Assembly: GCA_020852755.1 (NCBI GenBank) | Contig: JADZAF010000093.1 | Location: 1 to 32,586, forward strand | DNA: 32,586 bases | Direction of reading: 5' to 3' | Source: Bryobacterales bacterium | GTDB lineage: Bacteria > Acidobacteriota > Terriglobia > Bryobacterales > Bryobacteraceae | Shown here: piece after piece, positions 16,491 to 23,988 of the stretch | Numbering within the stretch: position 1 is the first letter of the stretch | How the letters are laid out: every line of letters begins with the position of its first letter | Notes under the pieces: generated by a model | What the model was told of the DNA's origin: nothing | The model's input: the letters and a program-made list of their open reading frames with translations, nothing else | Database searches by the model: none | Position numbers and translations under genes: made by a program

Positions 16491-18593
16491 CTATCGGCCC
16501 AGAGTCTTCGACAGGTACTCGATGATGGCCTGTACCTCCGGCTCGGAGGCTTGCGCGCCCCGGGCGACCATGGCCCGCACGACCGCGTTCCATTCCCGCC
16601 CGCTCATCCGCCGGCTGGTGACCACTTCCATCGAATGGCACCCGGTGCCGCAGGTCTTCTCCACCAGCTCCCGGGCTCCTCCGGGCGGCAGCGCGAGCGG
16701 GGGAAATTCCCCCACCTTGGGCATTCCCCGCCGGGCTTCCGCCGCGGCGGCGACAGCCCGGGCCACCGATGCCGGCAGCGGTTTCCGGGGAGCGTCGGGG
16801 AGCGCGAAGGCGGCCAGGGCATTGCTCACGCCTCCGCCCAGAAACCCGCCGCCGCCCGCCGCCATCACGGCCACGTACTGCCGGCCGTCGCGTCCCATAT
16901 AGGTGATGGGGCTGGAATGCGCGCTGGCCTCCAGCTTCGTCTCCCAGAGCAGCTTTCCGCTCCCGGACTCGTAGGCCCGGAGCCGCGCGTCGTTGGTGGC
17001 GCCGATGAAAACCAGCCCGCCCGCCGTCGCGATGCTGCCGCCCAGGTTCGGCGATCCGGTGTCGCGCACGCCGATTGCCTCCAGCGACTCGATGCGGCCA
17101 AGGACCGAGCGCCAGGCGATATCGCCGGACGCCAGATCCACCGCAACCAGTTCGCCGAAGGGCGGATTGCTGCAGGGAACGCGCGTTTGGGGGTTCCAGA
17201 AGCGCGCGTAGGTTCCGTAGGCCGAAGTCCGCACGTACTCCTCGCCGCGCTTCTCCATATGGCCCCACTGCCCGATGTGCATCACGTTCACGAACAGCCG
17301 GCCGAGCACGGGATCCACCGAGACGCCGCCCCAGTTTCCGCCGCCCAGCGTGCTTGGAAAGAACAGCGCGTTGCCTTCCAGCGGCAAGGGTGTGTAGGGC
17401 GGCCCGATCTTCATCCGGTTGTTTTCGAACAGCTCCCGGCAGAAGCGCGCGTGTTCCGGCGACCGGTCGTACATCTCCCCGGGCCGGAAGGTGTTCTTCG
17501 CCAGCGGCGGGGGCTTCAGGGGAAAGGGCTGGGTCTTCGAGGTCGTTTCCCCGGGGACGTTGGACTGCGGCACCGGGCGCTCTTCCATGCCATAGACCGG
17601 CTCCCCGGTCAGGCGGTCGAAGACGAACAGCAGCCCCATCTTGGTGATCTGGGCGACGGCGGGGATGACGCGCCCGCCGCGGCGGATGTCGAACAGGGCC
17701 GGCGGGGCGGCCAGGTCGTAGTCCCAGATGTCGTGATGGACGAGTTGCTGGTGCCACTTCTTCCTGCCCGTGCGCGCATCCAGCGCCACCAGGGAATTCC
17801 CGTACAGGTTGTCCCCGGGCCGGTCCTTGCCGTAGAAGTCCGCGGTGGGCGAGCCCAGCGGCGCGTATACAATCCCGCGCTTCACGTCCACGGAGAAGAA
17901 GCCCCAGACGTTGGTTCCCGAGCGATTCCTCCAGCCATCCGGAGGCCAGGTTTCCGCGCCCGCCTCGCCGGGCCGCGGCACGGTGTGGAAGGTCCACAGC
18001 AGCTTGCCGGTTCTGGCATCCCAGCCGCGTATGTCTCCGTACGCCCCGCGCGCGGGCGCCCCCTCGCCGTTGCTGCTTCCGGTGATCACCACATCGCCGA
18101 AGACCGCGGGCGGCGATTGCAGCACGTACCGGGCGTCGGGCAGGTCTCCCAGCACGCCCTGCTTCAGGTCCAGGCGGCCCTCGTTGGCGAATCCCGGCGC
18201 CGGCCGGCCGGTGGTCACGTCCAGCGCCAGGAGGTAGTGCCCGTTGCCGGTGAACACCCGCGAGTGCAGGCCGCCGCTTCCCTTCCAGTAAGCCAGCCCG
18301 CGCAGGGCCACCGGCGCGGCCTCGTACTTCCATAGCAGTTCGCCGGTCTCCGGCACCAGAGCGTAGACCCCGTCGGGCGCCGTCAGGTACATCACGCCGT
18401 CCACCACGATGGGGACGGCCTCCGAGCCCGGTTTTCCCATCCGGAAGGTCCAGGCGGGTTTCAGCCGGCCGGCGTTGCCTGCGTGGATCTGCCGCAAAGG
18501 AGAGTAGCGCATGGCGCCGGGATCGTTGCCGAACGCAGGCCAGCCGGCCGGGAGGGAGACGGAAAGCCAGAGAAACGCGGTGAGCCCAGTCAC
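16491..18593 (-). CDS. PQQ-dependent quinoprotein dehydrogenase with C-terminal cytochrome c-like domain (CX3CH)
   Basis: 700 residues from a GTG start; the start gives a short hydrophobic signal (FLWLSVSLPAGWPA), so the product is periplasmic. WPAFGNDPGAMRYSPLRQI opens the eight-bladed PQQ propeller, and repeats such as GNSLVALDARTGRKKWHQQ and HHDIWDYDLAAPP are hallmark blades of the alcohol/glucose dehydrogenase group. It would oxidise an alcohol or sugar and pass electrons to the respiratory chain. The last 75 residues hold a small heme-like domain: C648-GTG-C652-H653, then EWNAVVRAM and IIEYLSKTL, matching a cytochrome c helix pattern. The spacing is C-x3-C-H rather than C-x2-C-H. It is monocistronic in appearance: it converges on the JAB-like gene and is separated from the next gene by a palindrome. 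Confidence 0.9.
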   Translation of the reverse strand: MTGLTAFLWLSVSLPAGWPAFGNDPGAMRYSPLRQIHAGNAGRLKPAWTFRMGKPGSEAVPIVVDGVMYLTAPDGVYALVPETGELLWKYEAAPVALRGLAYWKGSGGLHSRVFTGNGHYLLALDVTTGRPAPGFANEGRLDLKQGVLGDLPDARYVLQSPPAVFGDVVITGSSNGEGAPARGAYGDIRGWDARTGKLLWTFHTVPRPGEAGAETWPPDGWRNRSGTNVWGFFSVDVKRGIVYAPLGSPTADFYGKDRPGDNLYGNSLVALDARTGRKKWHQQLVHHDIWDYDLAAPPALFDIRRGGRVIPAVAQITKMGLLFVFDRLTGEPVYGMEERPVPQSNVPGETTSKTQPFPLKPPPLAKNTFRPGEMYDRSPEHARFCRELFENNRMKIGPPYTPLPLEGNALFFPSTLGGGNWGGVSVDPVLGRLFVNVMHIGQWGHMEKRGEEYVRTSAYGTYARFWNPQTRVPCSNPPFGELVAVDLASGDIAWRSVLGRIESLEAIGVRDTGSPNLGGSIATAGGLVFIGATNDARLRAYESGSGKLLWETKLEASAHSSPITYMGRDGRQYVAVMAAGGGGFLGGGVSNALAAFALPDAPRKPLPASVARAVAAAAEARRGMPKVGEFPPLALPPGGARELVEKTCGTGCHSMEVVTSRRMSGREWNAVVRAMVARGAQASEPEVQAIIEYLSKTLGR

Positions 18594-18630
18594 CCCACTA
18601 CTCTTACCAAAATCGGGGCGAACCCAGGAT

Positions 18631-18679
18631 AAAGGGGACAGAGGGATCCGTTAGCGGTAAATCCCTCTGTCCCCCTTTT
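18631..18679. repeat. REP-like palindromic element
   Basis: AAAGGGGACAGAGGGAT (18631-18647) is matched by ATCCCTCTGTCCCCCTTT (18661-18678), an inverted repeat with one extra G/C, around a 13-base loop. The core 'AAAGGGGACAG' is of the kind seen in dispersed REP palindromes associated with Y1/RAYT transposases. No transposase is in this window. It lies between the PQQ gene start and the stop of the small leftward gene, and could also end that gene's transcript. Confidence 0.7.
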
Positions 18680-18726
18680 ATTCAGCGGCGCGAACCGCCC
18701 GGCGTTGTTATCCCGAAGGTCCGGGT

Positions 18727-18948
18727 TTAGCGGCCCAATTCCTCCAACTCGCGGTTCAGGATCATGCGTTCGACGTTGGCCCCCAGATCCGGCAAGCCTC
18801 TCTCGTCCCGAATCCTGTCGATGAGGGACAGCAGGTACGCTCCCTCCTCGAGGCGCTGCTTCAGGCCGGGCCGGGCCCCGCCCCGCAGTACCAGTTTCAG
18901 CATCCAGGCTCGAGGCTTTCTTTTCGCCGGGCGCAACCCTTGCTCCAT
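18727..18948 (-). CDS. Small basic/amphipathic protein, unrecognised
   Basis: 73 residues from the ATG at 18946-18948; an upstream in-frame start at 19008 would add 20 residues. AAGG lies about ten bases before the chosen ATG. The N-terminal third is basic (RPAKRKPRAWMLKLVLRGG) and the rest is charged and probably helical (LEEGAYLLSLIDRIRDERG, then NRELEELGR). Third-codon-position GC is high, as in neighbouring genes, which supports real coding. There is no signal peptide or membrane helix, and I do not recognise a family. Confidence 0.55.
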   Translation of the reverse strand: MEQGLRPAKRKPRAWMLKLVLRGGARPGLKQRLEEGAYLLSLIDRIRDERGLPDLGANVERMILNRELEELGR

Positions 18949-19073
18949 CGTTGTGGTACCTTCACGGAGTTGTTTGGACGCAACAGGGAGAGGCAATTCG
19001 GAGTCCAATCCCGAAGACGCGGCCGGGCCTCATCCGCGACGGCCCATACGGCGGGAGAAGTCCTTTGAATCCT

Positions 19074-19193
19074 ATGGATTATCCGTTGAAAACGGGGAAG
19101 GGACAGCCGCCCCTCCGGCAGGAATTCGAACACCCGGAGCGGGTCGTGCTGTCCCACTGGCCAGACCGGCGCCACACTCCGTATCAGGGATGA
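19074..19193 (+). CDS. Possible 39-residue ORF, unrecognised
   Basis: Codes a Pro- and Arg-rich peptide starting MDYPLKTGKGQPPLRQ and ending RRHTPYQG. The frame is open upstream to 18951. GC-rich third positions suggest coding or coding ancestry, but the nearest purine-rich site (GGGAGAA) is too far from the ATG to be convincing. It lies in the 260-bp gap between the leftward small gene and the leftward aminotransferase gene, where nothing else is evident. It may be a remnant. Confidence 0.2.
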   Translation: MDYPLKTGKGQPPLRQEFEHPERVVLSHWPDRRHTPYQG

Positions 19194-19208
19194 GAAGAGG
19201 AGCCGGCC

Positions 19209-20531
19209 TTATCCTTTCGACAGCGCCGCCCGGTGCGCCCAGACCTTCTCAAACGCCGCCGCATACTGCTCGATCAGTTCCCCGGCTTCGGAATGGAACA
19301 GGGGCAGACGGACGGCCAGGCGGTTGACCTGCGTAGTGCCGTGCAGGTCGTCGGGGATTCTGACCGGGTGGTCCCACCACTTGTTCTCGGCGTAGAGCCG
19401 GTAGCGGTGCTGCTCGTCGTAGCGGCCCTCGGCGGCCGCCACCCCTTCGGCGACGAGCGCCTTCAACAGTTGCGCCTTGCCCGCCCCGGCCTTGCGCTCG
19501 TCGATGAAGATCAGGTTACTGGCCCAGTAGACCCGTTTGGCGTCCGGCCGGGTATAGGGGTACGAGATGCCGGGCAGCTCCGCGATACGCCGGTTGAGCT
19601 TGCGGACCTGGGCATCCACCAAGGCGTTGTGCGCGTCCATCCTGGCTAACTGCCGCCGCGCCAGGGCGGCTGCCAGCGGGTGGATCCGAAGCTTGGGCCC
19701 CACCCCGGTCCCCTGGTACGTACGGTAGGGGCTGGCTTCGGGGAAAGTGGCGGGCAGTTCGTAGGCGCCGAACATGGTGGCCCGCTCGTACTGCTCCCGG
19801 GTCTGGCAGGTGCAGCAGCCGCCTTCGATCGAGGGCAGAATCTTCGAGCTCTGGAAGCTGAAGGCGCCCATGGCCCCCCAGGTCCCCATGGCTTTGCCCT
19901 GCAGCGAAGCGCCCTGCGCCTGGGCGGCATCCTCCAGCACGACCAGACCGTGCTGCCGGGCGAACTCGCCGATCCGGTCCATGTCGCAGGGGTTGCCGAA
20001 AGAGTGCATGGGCAGCACCGCCTTGGTCCGGCTGTTCACCAGCTTCCGGGCGTATTCCAGGTCGAAGGTCATGGTGCGCGGGTCGATGTCCACGAACACC
20101 GGCACGTAGCCGAAGAAGTGCATGGGCGCGGTGGTGGCCCAGGCCGTGTAGGAGGGCGCCAGGATCTCGCTGCCGCGGGGAAGATCGAGCGCGAAGAACA
20201 TGGCCATCAGCGCGCTCGTCCCGTTCATGAACGACTTGACGAAGGGCACTCGCAGATGCGCCGCCAGCTCCTTTTCGAGCGCCGGAATCTCGCGGTACCA
20301 GTCGTTGTTTTCGAGCAGCGCCAGAACCGCGCTTTTCTCTTCCTCTCCGTAGCGCGGCCACTTCGTGACCGCCTTGATGCGGTCCGCCGGCAGGGTCACG
20401 GCCTTGGGCCCGCCGGAAAGCGCCAGCGTCTCCCGCATTCGCGCCGCCCGGGCCCCCGGCGCCGCCGCCGCGGCCGCTCCCGCCTGAACGAACAATCTTC
20501 GCGTCCGGTCCGTCCGGTTGAATGAGTGCAT
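19209..20531 (-). CDS. DegT/DnrJ/EryC1/StrS-family PLP aminotransferase-like protein with Tat signal
   Basis: 440 residues from the ATG at 20529-20531, which has GGAGG eight or so bases upstream; the frame extends to 20660 but without a better start. The fold-type I aminotransferase features are intact: D201 (VLEDAAQAQGA) for the pyridine nitrogen, and K230 in FSFQSSKILPSIEGG for the PLP Schiff base. Families of this type transaminate keto-sugars on nucleotide carriers, or act in 3-amino-5-hydroxybenzoate synthesis. What is odd is the N-terminus: TDRTRRLFVQAGAAAAAAPGARA has a twin-arginine motif and Ala-rich stretch, predicting Tat export of a PLP enzyme whose usual nucleotide-sugar substrates are cytoplasmic. 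No sugar-nucleotide genes are adjacent. The substrate is unknown. Confidence 0.88.
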   Translation of the reverse strand: MHSFNRTDRTRRLFVQAGAAAAAAPGARAARMRETLALSGGPKAVTLPADRIKAVTKWPRYGEEEKSAVLALLENNDWYREIPALEKELAAHLRVPFVKSFMNGTSALMAMFFALDLPRGSEILAPSYTAWATTAPMHFFGYVPVFVDIDPRTMTFDLEYARKLVNSRTKAVLPMHSFGNPCDMDRIGEFARQHGLVVLEDAAQAQGASLQGKAMGTWGAMGAFSFQSSKILPSIEGGCCTCQTREQYERATMFGAYELPATFPEASPYRTYQGTGVGPKLRIHPLAAALARRQLARMDAHNALVDAQVRKLNRRIAELPGISYPYTRPDAKRVYWASNLIFIDERKAGAGKAQLLKALVAEGVAAAEGRYDEQHRYRLYAENKWWDHPVRIPDDLHGTTQVNRLAVRLPLFHSEAGELIEQYAAAFEKVWAHRAALSKG

Positions 20532-20774
20532 CGGCTCCGCCTCCACCCTGCAACCGTAGCAGCGCCGCGCGGGAGAATCAACCGGGTCCCATGGGCCCGG
20601 CCCCCTGCGGTTGCGGTCTCCCGGTTTCCGGCCCCAAAGGGGGTCAATCATGGTCTGCAAGGGGAGCGGAAAGGGGCGGAGGAAGACGTATTGCTCCCAT
20701 GCAGTACTGGAAGTACTTCCGAGGGCCGGTTTCGAGCAGGAAAAGCCTTCCCAGCATTCAGATAAACAGGTCTA

Positions 20775-22772
20775 ATGGTGGGGATGAAACCCAACAGGAA
20801 CTGCTGGACTACCTGCTTCATTGCAGGACTGTCACTCGTTCTGCTACTCGCTGCCACTTCAGCCTACGCGGCGGATACCGACTACAAGATCAACCGTGAA
20901 CTGATGGCTGCTCTGACCGACGACGCCGACGCTGTGGCGCCGTTCTTCGTGGTGTTCAGCGAGCGCGCCGACACCAAGCCCGCGCGCCGCATCACCGACC
21001 GGATCGCGCGCGCGCAATATGTGGCCAACGCCCTGCAGGCCGTGGCGAACCGCAGCCAGGCCGGCGCCCGTGCCTATCTCAGCGGCCGGAGAGTCGATTT
21101 CAAGCCGTTCTGGATTGAGAACCGGATCTACATCAAGCAAGGCACCCTGGAACTGGCCCGCGAGATGGCGCGCCGGCCGGAGGTGGCCGCCGTCATCCCG
21201 GAACGGATCCATCCCGTTCCCCAACCCAAGGTCGAGTCGGGGACCCAGGCTCTGGAATGGAATATCAGCCAGATCAACGCCGACGAGGTCTGGAGCAGCT
21301 TCGGCGACCGGGGCGAGGGCATCATCGTCGCCAACATCGACACCGGGGTGCAGTTTAACCACCCGGCCCTCTACCGCCAGTACCTGGGCTGGAACGGGTC
21401 CACCTATAATCACACGGGCAAGTGGTACGACCCCAGCAACACCTGCGGCGCGGCCGGCACTCCGCCCTGCGACAATAACGGCCACGGCACCCACACCATG
21501 GGCACCATGGTGGGAGAGACCTCGGACCTGGTGAACCAGATCGGCGTGGCGCCCGGCGCCAAGTGGATCGCCTGCAAAGGCTGCGAATCCAACTCGTGCT
21601 CCGACGCTTCCCTGACCGCCTGCGCGCAGTGGGTGCTGGCTCCCACCGGCGGTGTGCCTCCGCACATCGTGAACAACTCCTGGGGCGGCGGCTCGGGCGA
21701 CACCTGGTACCAGAGCTATGTCCAGAGCTGGCGCAGCGCGGGCATCTTCCCGGCGTTCTCGATCGGCAACTCCGGACCGACCTGCAACACCGCCGGCTCG
21801 CCGGGCGACTATCCCGAGTCTTTTGCCAGCGGCGGCACGGCCGCGGGCGATGCGGTCTACAATTCCTCGTCCCGCGGTCCTTCGGCCCTGGGCGGGATCA
21901 AACCGGATGTCGCGGCGCCCGGACAGAGCGTCCGCTCCAGCGTTCCCACCGACAGTTACTCCGTCTTCTCCGGCACCTCCATGGCCAGCCCGCATACGGC
22001 GGCGACCGTGGCCCTGATCTGGTCCGAAGTGGGCACTCTCACGGGCAACATCGCCGAGACGGAGAACATTATTGCCTCCACCACGCAGAAACTCTACATC
22101 AACCAGACATGCGGCGGCGTGGACGGCAACACAGTGTCACCCAACAACACCTTCGGCGCGGGCCGCATCGACGCGCTGGCGGCGGTCACCGAGGCCGTAG
22201 GCGGGCCGGTCAACCAGCCGCCGGTGGTGACCATCACGTCTCCGGCCAACGGCTCGAGCTTCAATTGCGGCTCCGCCGTGGATTTCGCCGGAACGGCGAC
22301 GGATACCGAGGACGGCACCATCACGGCTTCCCTCCTGTGGGCGGAAGGCAGCACGCAGTTCGGCACGGGCGGGACGGCTCAGAAGACCTTCAGCTGCTCG
22401 GAACTCGGCAATCACACCATCACCGCGCAGGTCACCGACAGCGGGGGACTGCCCGATACCGACACCATCACGATCAGCATTACCGACCCCGACGTGATCA
22501 TCGCGCCTTCCAACCTGTCTGCTTTGGTGAACGCGCAGAACGTCACCCTCAACTGGACCGACAACTCCAGCAACGAGACCGGCTTCCGCATCGAGCGCAA
22601 GGAGAGGACCGGCATCCGAAGCTGGGCCTGGGTATCCAAGGGCACGGTGGCTGCCGGCGTCACCACGTTCACTCACAATGCGGGCCGCGGCATCTGGTCG
22701 TACCGCGTGATCGCGTACAATGCCACAAAGGAATCGGCGCCTTCCAACGTGGTCAGTGTGAGAGTACGGTAA
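20775..22772 (+). CDS. Secreted subtilisin-like (S8) serine protease with Ig-like and FN3-like C-terminal domains
   Basis: 665 residues from the ATG at 20775 (an alternative ATG is three codons on). A signal peptide (CFIAGLSLVLLLAATSAYAA) is followed by an inhibitor I9-like propeptide (about 50-150, VAPFFVVFSERAD...ELAREMARRPEVAAVIPE). The catalytic domain has D189 (ANIDTG), H237 (NGHGTHT), oxyanion N332 (IGNSG) and S402 (SGTSMASPH), so it should be active. Cys pairs (TCGAAGTPPC, CKGCESNSC) suggest disulfides, fitting an extracellular enzyme. From about 475 there is an Ig/PKD-like domain (PPVVTITSPANGSSFNCGS) and then an FN3 domain (about 578-664, NVTLNWTDNSSNETGF), often used for substrate or surface binding. 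It is flanked by leftward genes, so it is probably monocistronic. Confidence 0.93.
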   Translation: MVGMKPNRNCWTTCFIAGLSLVLLLAATSAYAADTDYKINRELMAALTDDADAVAPFFVVFSERADTKPARRITDRIARAQYVANALQAVANRSQAGARAYLSGRRVDFKPFWIENRIYIKQGTLELAREMARRPEVAAVIPERIHPVPQPKVESGTQALEWNISQINADEVWSSFGDRGEGIIVANIDTGVQFNHPALYRQYLGWNGSTYNHTGKWYDPSNTCGAAGTPPCDNNGHGTHTMGTMVGETSDLVNQIGVAPGAKWIACKGCESNSCSDASLTACAQWVLAPTGGVPPHIVNNSWGGGSGDTWYQSYVQSWRSAGIFPAFSIGNSGPTCNTAGSPGDYPESFASGGTAAGDAVYNSSSRGPSALGGIKPDVAAPGQSVRSSVPTDSYSVFSGTSMASPHTAATVALIWSEVGTLTGNIAETENIIASTTQKLYINQTCGGVDGNTVSPNNTFGAGRIDALAAVTEAVGGPVNQPPVVTITSPANGSSFNCGSAVDFAGTATDTEDGTITASLLWAEGSTQFGTGGTAQKTFSCSELGNHTITAQVTDSGGLPDTDTITISITDPDVIIAPSNLSALVNAQNVTLNWTDNSSNETGFRIERKERTGIRSWAWVSKGTVAAGVTTFTHNAGRGIWSYRVIAYNATKESAPSNVVSVRVR

Positions 22773-22780
22773 CGCAGCCT

Positions 22781-22807
22781 GGCTGCCCGGTACTTCATCG
22801 GGCAGCC
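22781..22807. terminator. Hairpin after the protease gene, possible bidirectional terminator
   Basis: GGCTGCCCG (22781-22789) and CGGGCAGCC (22799-22807) are a perfect 9-bp inverted repeat with a 9-base loop, starting 8 bp after the protease stop. There is no T tract, so efficiency is doubtful. It lies between convergent genes. Confidence 0.45.
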
Positions 22808-22816
22808 GGACTCCTG

Positions 22817-22844
22817 CGGCGCCGGAGCACCCGCTCCGGCGCCG
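22817..22844. terminator. Second, GC-only hairpin between convergent genes
   Basis: CGGCGCCGGAGC (22817-22828) and GCTCCGGCGCCG (22833-22844) are a perfect 12-bp inverted repeat around a 4-base loop, ending 7 bp from the stop of the leftward permease gene. No T tract on either strand. It is tandem with the hairpin at 22781. Confidence 0.45.
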
Positions 22845-22851
22845 GCGAAAC

Positions 22852-23946
22852 TCAGGGGGATTCCTCACCCGGCCGGTCGACGTAGAGCATCCGCACCAGG
22901 ACGGCCAGCGCCGCCACAATCGGGGTGGCCAGCAAGAGGCCGAGTGCGCCCGCCAGGAGCCCCATCAGCACCTGGAAGCTGATGATCAGGGCCGGAGCCA
23001 GCGCCACGGCCCGTTTTTGGGCCAGCGGCGTGAACACGTAGCCGTCCAGCATCTGCAGGACAAGGTAGAGCACGGCTGCGTACACGGCATGGGTAAGGCT
23101 TTGCGCAAACGCGATCAGGATCGCGGGCACGGCGGCGATGAAAGGTCCGATATTGGGGACGAAGTTCAACAGCCCGGCGATGAGGCCGAGGATCGGCGCC
23201 AGGGGGATGCCGATGATCCAGAGGCCGAGGGCCGTCAGGCCGCCGTTGATCACCATCAGCACGAGGCGCGCCAGCACCCAGCGGCGCAGGGTCCGGCCTA
23301 GCTCCGAAAGCACCTGCCGGGCGCGTTCCCGCGCCGCGCGCGGGAGCAGCCGGATCAGACCGCGCCGGTACAGATCCGGATCCGCGGCCAGATAGACGCC
23401 CACAAAGAGGATCACCACCGCGGCGACAACTGCATCGGCGGCCGCCGCGGCCAGGGAGAACACCCGCGACATCACCGAGGCGCCCACCCGCTGCGCGTCG
23501 CCGCTGCCGGACGGCAGCACTTTCGAGAGAGGAGAGTTCTCGAGAGCGGAGCGAATCTTGCGGACGGCTTGCGGGAGGCCCTCCGCCAGGTCCGCGGCCT
23601 GGGCGGCCAGCCCCGGATACGCCCCCACGGCGACGACCAGTGCCAGGCCAGTCAAGGTCACCAGCACAACCGCCAGGGACCAGCCGCGGGAAAGGCGCGC
23701 CCAGCCGGCGGTCCAGCGCGCCAGCGCGTCCAGGAAGATCGCGAACAGGACACCGGCGACCACCATCAGCAAAAGCTGCCTGCCCTGCCAGGCGATCAGC
23801 AGGGCCAGCACGACGGCGATCAGGACAAGCCCGGTCCGGATACCCGGCAGCGATCGGTCTCCGTGACCGGCCCCCCCATGACCATCAGGATATCGCCGGG
23901 GCCGCCCGCGGCCGGAAGGGCGCCGGCGGGAAGTGGGCGTTTTCAA
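22852..23946 (-). CDS. AI-2E family (PerM/YdiK-type) permease
   Basis: 364 residues, from a TTG at 23946; no in-frame ATG precedes the first helix, so the start is approximate. After a basic N-terminus come two helices (about 37-70), a soluble segment with an amphipathic region (about 105-165), and then further helices to the C-terminus, including the family motif GLLNFVPNIGPFIAAVPAIL and a late YVFTPLAQKRAV stretch. Members include the proposed AI-2 exporter TqsA and Na+/H+ antiporter-like proteins; quorum-sensing function should not be assumed here. It starts 42 bp after the stop of the beta-lactamase-fold gene and is probably co-transcribed with it. Convergent with the S8 protease gene. 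Confidence 0.9.
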   Translation of the reverse strand: MKTPTSRRRPSGRGRPRRYPDGHGGAGHGDRSLPGIRTGLVLIAVVLALLIAWQGRQLLLMVVAGVLFAIFLDALARWTAGWARLSRGWSLAVVLVTLTGLALVVAVGAYPGLAAQAADLAEGLPQAVRKIRSALENSPLSKVLPSGSGDAQRVGASVMSRVFSLAAAAADAVVAAVVILFVGVYLAADPDLYRRGLIRLLPRAARERARQVLSELGRTLRRWVLARLVLMVINGGLTALGLWIIGIPLAPILGLIAGLLNFVPNIGPFIAAVPAILIAFAQSLTHAVYAAVLYLVLQMLDGYVFTPLAQKRAVALAPALIISFQVLMGLLAGALGLLLATPIVAALAVLVRMLYVDRPGEESP

Positions 23947-23988
23947 CCCGGCGCCGCCGTGTGATTCTTCCGGAGCGGGAACTTCCGT

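Noticed and set aside
16416..18335. 639-codon rightward open frame antisense to the PQQ dehydrogenase
   Set aside because: Shadow of a strongly supported quinoprotein gene; its translation shows no domain and low-complexity composition.
18951..19073. Upstream extension of the 39-residue ORF to an 80-residue protein
   Set aside because: No start with a ribosome-binding site and it overlaps the opposite small gene's 5' region.
20703..20717. Two AGTACT palindromes nine bases apart upstream of the protease gene
   Set aside because: Short and isolated; not enough to call an operator.
22852..23946. Calling the AI-2E family permease a quorum-sensing exporter
   Set aside because: The family is functionally mixed, and no luxS or signalling gene is nearby.
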